Source of the DNA: Parasponia andersonii
Lineage: Eukaryota > Streptophyta > Magnoliopsida > Rosales > Cannabaceae
DNA: 64,000 bases
Assembly (NCBI GenBank): GCA_002914805.1
Contig: JXTB01000151.1
Span: 469,200 to 533,199, forward strand
Direction of reading: 5' to 3'
A program made the translations under genes and the position numbers. Of the stretch, positions 54,839-64,000 are shown piece by piece. Below the pieces are notes generated by a model. The model saw only the letters and a program-made list of their open reading frames with translations, made no database searches and was not told the DNA's origin. Position 1 is the first letter of the stretch, and every line of letters starts with the position of its first letter.

Positions 54839-57600
54839 GCTTATTGTGATTTATTAAAAACAAAAGAAAAGCAAAACCAAAACAACAATTGGATGCCATT
54901 TCTAGAACATCCACAAAACCTTATAATAAGCTCTTACAACTTGGGTTTTATATTAGCTTTTTTTGTTCTGAATTGTTTTCTTTTTTTTTGTTTTTTTTTT
55001 TTTGTTTTTGTCTATGCCCAAAAAGGTCGAAAAAAAAATGAATAATCCGGAACGGGCTGGATGGATTCATTTAAAAAAGTCCCACTTTCTAGATTTTTTG
55101 AAAAATAACTCAAAAAAATATAAAAATACCACTTTATAACTAATTAGGTTATTTGGGTAATCAATCAAGTTACTTAAACTAATTGATTATTAGACTAGTT
55201 ACTTTAATTATATCGTTAGTTAATTAAAATATGGTAATTTTATAAATAGTTTCAAAAATGATACTTTTCAAATGAATCAATGATATTTTAATTTTTTAAA
55301 ATTTATCATATAAAATCATATTTCCTTTAGCATGAAATTGGGCCTTTGTGTTGCAAAAATATTAATCGTATGTGGTAAATTGTACAACAACCAACAGAAA
55401 ATTTTACAACATATTTGAATTATAAAAAAATGTATAAATTTATATTATATGTGTTTAAGTGCAGATTAGGTTAGATTGATTACTTTTTAAGATGAAAAGT
55501 ATATCCCATTTATAAAAATGAGGATTTCAACAATTCAATTCAATTTGAATCAATCTGCATGAGTGCGAACATCTGCACTTTGCTGCGAACATCTGCACTT
55601 TGCGGATCTAATTGAATTAGATTGAATTGGTTAGTGTGGATTTTAAACACCCCTAGATATGTAAGTCAATGAGTCGGGCTTGAAGGCCCAGAAAACAAGG
55701 CATTTCGAGCCGAGATCTTATGGCCTTGAACCAAGCATGATTCTAGCCAGGCCCGTTAATAATTATTTTACAGTAAAAATTATGCTTAATATTCGTTTTT
55801 TAAATTTTATTTCAAAAATACCTATTTTTAATTTTTCTTTCAAAAATACCTTTTTTATGGTCCACAATTCATTTGTAAAATCTGAGTAGTCCATATTTAC
55901 GATCTAAATTTTATTCATGAGGTACATATTTTATGTATAAAATATGAACGGCACACATTTTAAAATATGTGCCAATTTTTAGTGTAAATTTTATTCATGA
56001 CATATATACCACGGTATATATTTAATGCATGAAATATATACTATGATATATATTTAATGTGTAAAATAGTGGTAGTCTATATTTCTTCCAAAAAAAAAAA
56101 AAGTATAATAATGGGTATTTTTAAAATAAAAATAAAAAATAAATATTTATGAAAGTATGATTTTAAAAATAGGTGTTTACGAACTTTTTCCTTTACGGCA
56201 TCGTTAGCCCAAATCCAATGCAGCTGTGTTCGTCACGGAAGCTATAAATAGCTAGGCTATAGGTACTCATTGCCAGCTTTGTAGAGAAGCTTAACTAATA
56301 ATAAACAATAATAAGGTCACGGGCAGCCAAACCAAAAGAGGAGCCCGTGAACAAGACACTGAGTACTGATACAAAGAGAATAGGAAACAAACAAAATCAT
56401 TGGCCTTTTAACTTAGTTCCCAACCCGACAAATATCCTTCAGTTAGGTCCACTCCCTTTTGGATTCTTCCCCTCATTAATCACTGATCAAATCAAACCCC
56501 CCGTGACTATTAAAGACACAAATAGAGATAATAAAAATAAAATAATGAGCAATTGCTGAAACTGTTTCGGTAACATGCCCTTATATACGTGGTCAACAAA
56601 TATTACAAATACCCACGATAGCTCGTGTGATAAAGGCTCTCCTCACCACTAATTTGTAACTAAAGTATCCAAAAAAAAAAAAAACAAATATTACAAATTA
56701 CTTGGTACCAAAAATGTTCATTCCAAGTAATGCAGGCCAGCTTCACAAAGAGTATATCATGTACATCTCATCTCATATTTCTAAAAGATTGTTAGTTTGA
56801 GATTGTGCATCCATCAAAAACAACAATATTATTACCTAATTATCAATAGTATTTCGATATATATATTTGAATATTGCATAGGTGGTTACTAATCAAATAT
56901 ATGACCGATATACAAATGGAAAACAAATTGAACCAAGTGAATTGAACTCGGAACCACTTGAAAGAAAAAGGGGATCGACGGAATATAATGACGTAGTGCC
57001 GCTCCTTTCTCTCGAATTAATTTAGTGATCACAAAGATCAGACTTCATTTATATAAAATATTATTTCAATACTCAACCAAATAGTATTCAGAATGGCAAA
57101 TGTTACACACACTACATATATGGCTCCATCGTCTCATACATTAGATCAGGTTTTTGCAACGTTAAATTCGTAATGTACATTTTTTGTCCAATTTAGTTTC
57201 CAAATTATGTGCAATCAGTGTATCTATGCCACATAATTGTAAGTCCATATAAATTAGACACGGGATCATGCCGAAAGGAAGAGGGGGCGGGGGGGTGGAG
57301 TGCATTTATGGTAGAAGAAAAGAAGAAATTAAAAAAAAGCAAAAAAAGGCTCCGCGTTGTTAAATATACAGAGAAAGTTCATATAATTGAAACATTGTTG
57401 ATATATTTCATTCATGAATTATTCCCCAAAAAAACAAAAACAAAAAGATGAAAGGAGCAGCAATCTTTTTACCATTCATTCTGGCCACATAATAAAATTA
57501 TATCACAAGCTGGTTTAGTACTTAAGACCAATGGAATGGAAATTACAAAGTCATAAAAAAAAAAAAAAAAAGCTTGTAATTTCTTGCTACTTGATCAACT
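54839..57600. other. AT-rich intergenic DNA
   Basis: No coding signal recognised. Minor features are a 22-bp direct repeat (GCGAACATCTGCACTTTG) at about 55565-55604 and several palindromic TATATTT/ATGAAATATA stretches at 55910-56070. The last 280 bases (about 57320-57600) are the ABCG 3' flank, which is shared with the pseudogene at 8132-8830. Confidence 0.45.
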
Positions 57601-57610
57601 TGGGAAAATC

Positions 57611-59460
57611 TCACTTTTTTGACCTTGAAACCCTTCTGATCAAAACCAGCAAACAAAGCACGCGATATAGCACAAAGAACCCAATCAAGATGTAAATATT
57701 AGTCCACTTCTGCCTCTCATGGAGCCCTCTCTTCTCTAAAACATCGCCTCCGGTCACCATACATTCTTTATTCTCTTCTTCATACCAAATCAAACACGTT
57801 GAAATGAGGCATCCATATTCATTGATGAGAAGGGCATCAAGGGCATATTTGTACATTGAAAAAAAGTGCATAAAAAGCCAGTACTTAGGCATACTATCTT
57901 GTGAGATGAAATAGCCAGAGAAGAGAAAAAAAGCTCCTAAAAGTATAGTAACGAGTGAAGTCCCGGCAATGTAATTTGGAGCCAATGAGCTTAAGAAGAG
58001 GACAAAAGAGTTTGCCATAAGAATTATAACCCAAATGACTAACACAAAGTAAGCAAATGCTTGCCAAGATGTACAAAGCCCTACTAAGAAATAGACCGAG
58101 ACCGAGTATATGACCGCTATGGCAAACAAGTAAGGCAAGAAAACAAGGGTATTAGCTATAAGATAAGATGAGAGCCTATAAACCCCACTTGAAGTTTCCC
58201 TTAAAATTATTGGCCTTTCATTGACGAAGATGGGAAGTGTTTCGGTTGTAGAAGAGAGAAGGAAAGTGAGAGTAAAAGCAAAAAGACCGAACCTTTTTTC
58301 GATGCCTTCTTTGTCGAATCCTATGTTTATGTAAATAGTTCCTAGAACAAGACCAACGATGAGAGCCTCCAGAGTGTTGGTTAATAAGAGCTGTCTTGTT
58401 CTATAAATGATCCTCCAAAACCTGTTGTACAAAGTCAACACTTCATGGAATCTTGAGCTCTTATACCTCACCAAAGTATTAGTACTAATGTTACTATTAC
58501 TATCAGAAGGAGAAGGAGAAGGTGAAGATGTATTAGATTTGTTACTTGGAGATGGTGTAGTAATGGGTTTTAACTCATGAAGCTGACTGAGTATCTCCAT
58601 GGCATATTCTAAGGCATTGAGCTGTGGAGGGACAGTGAAGCCATTCGAGAACAAGAATGACTGAAGTGAAGAAAGTGTCCCATGGTGAACGACACTTCCT
58701 TTAGATAACAGGAGGATTCTATCAATGGCAGAGAGGATCTTAAAGCTTGGTTGGTGAATAGACAAAACGACAGTCCGGTAACGTGAAACGCAGATGGACC
58801 TAATGATCTGCATTACGTTAAAAGCCGAGGTACTATCAAGGCCAGAAGTTGGCTCGTCGAAGATCAAAACGGCAGGGTCATGGAGAAGACTCAACCCTAT
58901 CGAAACGCGCCGTCGTTCCCCACCAGAGAGACCATGACCTAGCAGAACGTCAGCCAAATGGCTCAGCTTGAGCTCGGTCAAGAGAGACGCAACGACGTCG
59001 TTGACGTCGGTCTTGGGAACGAGAAGGCGGGCGGCGAAGGCGAAAGTTTCAGAGACCGTTAGCAGAGGGAGACACGCGTCATGTTGAGGGACGTAGGATG
59101 AGAGCTTGCGGAAAGATGAAGGGTTGAGAGGAGAGGAGTTGAGGAGAAGGGTGCCCTTAGTTGGAGACGTACGGGCGGCTAAGATGTCTAGAAGAGTGGA
59201 NTTTCGGAAGGGTAGGCGGTGAAGGAGATATCTCGGAGGATGTGGGTTAATGGGGTTTTGGTGCATGATCGGAAGATGAGATCAAACGGTGGGAATAATA
59301 ATGAGGTTGTGGTGGTGGTTGACTTTGAGTAGGAGATCGATGAGGCTGTTAGTTCGTAGGTTTTGACAGGTGGCGATGGTGGTGGCGATGACGGTGGTGG
59401 TAGTAGTGGTGGTGGTGGTGGTGGTAGTGGTAGTAGTGGGGGTGGGGATTGGGATTCCAT
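57611..59460 (-). CDS. ABCG half-transporter (WBC-type), intronless, Walker A lost in single-N gap
   Basis: This is a reverse-oriented half-size ABC transporter (nucleotide-binding domain first, then six membrane segments) for export across a membrane, probably the plasma membrane. Start ATG at 59460: MESQSPPPLLPLPPP, a proline-rich N-terminus, then TYELTASSISYSK and THILRDISFTAYPSE. The frame hits the N at 59201 and resumes as STLLDILAARTSPTKG. The missing residues correspond to the ILAxVGPSGAGK Walker A stretch (about 35 nt by frame). The signature LSGGERRRVSIGLSLLHDP and Walker B VLIFDEPTSGLDS are intact, followed by SIHQPS. The membrane domain occupies 58480-57611 and ends RRVSRSKK. Expected length is about 627 residues. 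The closest relatives by sequence pattern are Arabidopsis ABCG4/8/10-type. The substrate is unknown. Confidence 0.92.
59201..59201. other. Single-N gap inside ABCG gene
   Basis: The frame before (86 codons plus one base) and after (530 codons) is consistent only if about 35 bases (2 mod 3) are missing. That is just the space needed for Walker A. Confidence 0.8.
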
Positions 59461-60380
59461 TGAGTGAATGGGAGGAGAGAAAGAGAGATCAGCTCTCTTT
59501 TGAAGGGAGAAAGATACAGAGGTGTTTATTGATGAAGATTATTACCTACATTATTATTAGTACTTAGTTAAGAAAAATAAGAAGAATAATGTGAGAGTTA
59601 AAATTTTGGGGTTATTTTCTCAAACGATTAATTGTCTTAAATATTTTTTAATATTTTTTAATTTTTGTTTTGGTTTTATTAGTGAAAAACAAAATATCTT
59701 GAATTAGATTTTTTTTTTTTGTGATTGTATTAGCGTAACATACAAACTAGGAAAAAATAGAGCAAAGTATAAGCCAATTAACCAACTAAATTAAACCAAT
59801 TTATTTTTTTTTATAGATGATGGGAAGAAAATTGCTTAGATGTATATGTATGCTTTTTTATTTGGACTAATTAGGGAGAAATGAAAGCTATTTTATCAAA
59901 AAATTCAAGTAACATGTAGCGGCTACTTTTCTAACCATTAAGGATTAATCTACAAGAAGTTTTCATTTCTTGTATATCCTTGCAATTTTCTCCTTAATAA
60001 TCGAAAAATAAAAACTGATCATGACCTCAAATTAGTGTCCCCTTTTTCTCTTCCAAGGTGTGGGCTGGGGTGAAAAATTATTTTGTCCTCTAAAGCCTTG
60101 TTCTTATCACGATCTCTCATTTATTCTTTTCGATTTTTGTTTTGTTTTTTTTTTTTTCAATTTTTGATTGGAAGAAGTAGAAGCATGTGAACATTTAATT
60201 ATGTCTTTGTTGTTATATTCCCGATCCATGACAAACAAACTAGTCAAGAATAAGATATAGTGTGACGCCTTTGGAAGTAGTAGGAATTCGCTATAATTGT
60301 AGGATATATCAATATCTGGCTCTTTGCTAGACAGCTCACGAGTCGACACTGTTTCTCTCAAGCCACATCTGTCTTGCTGT
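59461..60380. other. ABCG upstream region
   Basis: AT-rich, with no recognised coding sequence. It should hold the ABCG promoter, but no element stands out. Confidence 0.4.
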
Positions 60381-61142
60381 CTCTGTCATTCATATATATA
60401 TATATATCTGGCTTGTTTTGAGCCTCTCGGATGCATCACCAAGCCTGGATATAGAGCTAGCTTCACGTCACGACGAACATTTGCATTAAAAAGCTGTACG
60501 TCCGTGATTGATCATCCGTAACTCTGCATGTACAGTACAAGTTGACATACAACGTCATCAGCACAGACAGCCTCGTCAAGAATAATGCTCTGAGCCTACA
60601 CCACATTTACTGTTTATTATTAGATAATTATACTTATATTTTATATAAAATTAGTGTGAAACTCAGTTTATAAATTATAATTACCTAAGAATGAACTATC
60701 ATGTCATTTGTCATTTATTATTGGACACCATTTATGCTTATAACATTGCTCCCTCATTAATATTAGAGCAAAAATTACAATAATAAAAAAATTAATAAAT
60801 TGTACACGTAATTTTTTTATTCCAAAAAATAATAACATCAATGATAAGATGATAATAAAGATAAATCGATAACAAAGAAGTTGGCAAAAATTACACAATT
60901 AAAAAAAAATGAAGTTTGACAGAGACTACTTTTGCCCCAGCCAGAGTTCCTACTGACTTGCTATACTTTCTTCAGAGAGAATATCTAATGTCATTCAACG
61001 TTTATGAGTCTCGAGCTCGGCCATGAAACAAGAAAGATTTTTTTTTTTTTTTTGGGGGTAATGCAAGGAAAGAGACATTGGGGCAACTAAGAATTGTATT
61101 ATCCCTTTTCTAAAGGTAATTACGCCGAGTATACAGTTTTTG

Positions 61143-61230
61143 GCAGTTTTTTTTTTTTTTTTCCTGAAAAAAACTGCTACAAAACTAAAATATTTTTATG
61201 GAACTGCTGTCCATGAAAGAAGCCCCCTTT
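61143..61230. repeat. Dispersed repeat, copy 1
   Basis: It contains GCAGTTTTTTTT...AAAAAAACTGC (inverted arms), then GAACTGCTGTCCATGAAAGA and AGCC. A related segment lies at about 62787-62898. Confidence 0.5.
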
Positions 61231-62786
61231 CTCTAAGCTCGTAGTTAGCTAAAGCCCATATATCTGAGAAACTAAAAGTACTGAACCGATAAATTACAGT
61301 GGACATCCCCTGTTTTACACTGCATTTTAGCGTATGTCTCGTTCATATATCGGTCCTAATTCAATAAGTATTTTTTTAACTTATTAATAGATATTTTTTT
61401 TAGCCATTGTATCATTTTTTAAAGATTATCATAATTTAATTAATTAGAAAAAAAATATAAATAAATATCTATTATTTAATTTTTTTTTTTTAACACAAAA
61501 AATGTGATAATTTTTAATTTAATAACATAATATATACGGATAGTTAAAAAAAATACCTGTGCACTTTTTTATATATATATATATATATATAAAAGAGGAT
61601 CCTCATATTTGTAGGTGTGATTTTTGTTTATTCTTCTTAGATATGAGATGGGGAGCACATTAACTTACATAGACCTTGCTCCACTTGATAGTTTGAAAAA
61701 AAAAAAAAAAGAATAAAGTCCATTTTTGAAAAAAAAAATATTCTAACAAATAACGGAAAAAAAATCATGGATATTATATCTCACTTTTTCTGTTAGTTGT
61801 TAATTTTTTCTTTTCAAGGGAAAAAAAACCTCAGTTTCTCCAATTATATCGCATAATTATTGTGATTGTTTTTTCTACTGAAAAGCTTTGTTTTTTATAC
61901 TGAAAAGCTATAGCCATAATTATTAGTCGACCCAAAATCTAATAATACTTTACCGAAAATGGAAATTACAAAAAAAAAATAATTGAATACATAATTTGAT
62001 TTTAATGTCTGACATCATAAATGGTCAAAGATAGGCGAAATCAAATGTAGGCCTTAGTTTTAGAACGATTAAAGAGAATAAAATTAGTGATTATTAGTGA
62101 TTAAAATGAAGATTTAAGGGAATAAAAATTTTCATATGAGTTTGAAATAATTGTTGGAAGAGTGAAAAAAGTTCCAAGTTTTTAACCCGAAGAAGAATCG
62201 CTCGTGAAAATGAGAGCAAGTGGATGGTGTGCCAAACAATAGATTTCATTCTTTAAATGTTATTTGTGAGTTTAGATATCATTCTGAATAAGAATTAGAT
62301 GAGTTTTCTTCATATTTGTCTCATAAACTTCTTTGTGGAGCACAAAGAACATTACCGGGCTGTTCATGGGTTAGAAAACAATAAAGGGACAGCGTTGATG
62401 AATAAGGGGCTAAAGTGAAGAAAGGGTTAAAAATTACGAAAATAGATAAATATATTTTCAGTCCAATCTATACTACAATAACTAAAATAATCCATGCCAT
62501 TTTAGCACCACATGATTTAATCCAGTGGTCACAGAAGTGCTCCTACAAGTTAGAGGATTTTTGCCCTTAGAATTTCCCTGTATATATATAGCCAGATAAT
62601 CGAATATATTAATTTTTACATTTGGTATAACCTTCGATATGCTGGTTATTTTGTTAAAATATATAGAAAATGGACGTCTATTTTAAAGAGCTCTGAAATT
62701 CGACCATTTTGCTAAGATCCCGAACTAAACCTTCGAACCGATATATGGTTGCAATATTTAAATAAGGGCAGGTAATTGGGCTATGT

Positions 62787-62898
62787 AGCAGTTTTGAAGG
62801 GTGTTATTAGATTCAAAACAAATTTTAGCAGTTTTTTCTAAAGAAAATTTCTATACAACTGATACTTTTTTCAGAACTGCTGTCAAAGAAAGAAGCCT
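62787..62898. repeat. Dispersed repeat, copy 2
   Basis: Shares GCAGTTTT, then GAACTGCTGTCAAAGAAAGA and AGCC with 61143-61230. It is probably a decayed MITE family. Confidence 0.5.
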
Positions 62899-64000
62899 AG
62901 ATAACGAGCATTTCTGTATACATCCCAATAATCGTGCTACTCCAACAAATATTCATGTGTGGGCCTAGACATGTCCAAAAGTTCGAGGTCCCAATCTTTT
63001 TTTTTTTTTTCAGTGGGAATATCGTGAGACTAAGATTCTTTGTAAGCTAAAAACAAAAATTTCTTTTATAATCTTCAACAAGAGATGGGATTATTAGACA
63101 CTACTAAAACGATAAAATCGTGGAAGGAAAAATTTTAAAAAAAAACTATAATTAGACCATTCTATATCAATATTACGGCTTGAACCTTCTTTCTTAACTT
63201 TTAAATGATATCGGACAAGACACTAAAATTCATTTAAGTTAATTTCCATTGCCGTTTTAGAGATCAGACTGACCAGTCAGAAAGCAAGATGGGAATTTTT
63301 AAATTTCAAAACAAGAAAAGCATAAGAATTGGCAGAATTTAAGTGGGCCGGGGAATTGCTTGAAGTTAAAGAAACATGCGGATCAAGACCACTCAAGGGA
63401 TTCAAAAATCAAAAGTCTTCAAAAGTAACAACAAATAAGTTGATAATCCTATTTTAGTTTTCAGTCAGAGAATAATAAGCATTATACTCTGCATCTATTA
63501 TATATATGCCTTACCCTTTGTGTAGGTAACACTGGGCTCATGTATAATTAATTATTAAGAACGTAGTATCCGACAATACTGTTCCATCATATATATTAAT
63601 GATTCCTTTTCCAATATCTAGACCATCATTACCGAAGGGTCAATGCGCACACAATTAGTTCGGACAGATCCATATGGCCTAATTAAAATAAACCAAGTAA
63701 TTAAGGGTCTTTATTCCTGGACCATAATATTTCTCATAACCTTTTCTTTATATATGTATATATATATATATATATTTATTAGTTACTCAATTTGTGTATT
63801 AAGGTATAGTTAACCAATTTTTTTTTAATAAGTTCCATGGTAGTCGTCGACCTTGCTTTCAGGTCTTTTCTTGGCCAGTATTGCAATAACCAATTTTAGT
63901 GTATTAAATATGTGGGAGTGGCAAATTAGGAGCACCTCGTTGAAATGAAGCAATTAGATCATAGAAGATTGGGAGCCTAGCTAATTATGCCGTCCAGCTA

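Larger units (their letters stand above)
60381..64000. other. AT-rich intergenic DNA to window end
   Basis: TA microsatellites occur at about 60391-60408, 61570-61592 and 63746-63775. Poly-T/A tracts are frequent. Two dispersed related segments are listed separately. I see no gene, tRNA or intact transposon. Confidence 0.4.

Noticed and set aside
59370..59567. Val-rich plus-strand ORF opposite the ABCG start
   Set aside because: Reverse reading of the poly-proline N-terminus of the ABCG gene.
1..64000. A previously undescribed biological system
   Set aside because: All intact genes belong to known families, and the remaining structure is explained by transposons, duplications and assembly gaps. 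No gene set suggested a new system.

Overview
The window is nuclear DNA from a flowering plant. It has AT-rich intergenic DNA, intron-containing SGT1 and TRAPPC1 genes, intronless family-1 glycosyltransferases, and many decayed LTR retrotransposons and a LINE. The proteins look eudicot. A rosid of the Rosales type is my guess from the UGT88-like sequences and is not shown by the data.

Layout: (1) 1-1930, the 3' exons of SGT1 (+). (2) 2707-6330, a decayed L1-type LINE (-). (3) 7300-12104, TRAPPC1/BET5 (+) with a long upstream stretch that contains a foldback MITE and a decayed ABCG pseudogene. (4) 14781-16184, UGT gene A1 (+). (5) 16893-23765, Ty1/copia sequence (+) in two overlapping copies joined at a single N. 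(6) 24111-25916, a solo-LTR-like block. (7) 26950-28377, UGT gene B1 (+). (8) 30334-33292, a truncated copia element (-), abutted by an orphan LTR (33293-34033) and an internally deleted Ty3/gypsy element of Tat type (about 34220-39787) that carries a spliced antisense ORF. (9) 41773-43176, UGT gene A2 (+). (10) 45437-52981, UGT pseudogene B2, split by a complete 6.15-kb Ty3/gypsy chromovirus (45739-51891, -). (11) 53822-54838, remnants of a third A-type UGT. (12) 57611-59460, an intronless ABCG half-transporter gene (-). (13) The last 4.5 kb has no recognisable gene.

The functional theme is a UGT88-like cluster built from a repeated A-B module: A1-B1, A2-B2(pseudo), A3(pseudo). Flanking DNA is shared between modules, and transposons have pulled the copies apart. 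The live products should glucosylate small phenolic acceptors in the cytosol. SGT1 (co-chaperone), TRAPPC1 (vesicle tethering) and the ABCG transporter are housekeeping or independent genes with no visible operon-like link to the UGTs.

Several single Ns (18407, 23552, 59201, probably 33822 and 54617) behave as gaps of unknown size, not as ambiguous bases. At 59201 the Walker A motif of the ABCG gene is missing. Two long N runs lie at 29187-29834 and 39986-40268. I found no previously undescribed biological system. The strongest observations are the module duplications, the transposon nested in a UGT pseudogene, the antisense ORF in the Tat-like element, the ABCG pseudogene fragment, and the assembly artefacts.
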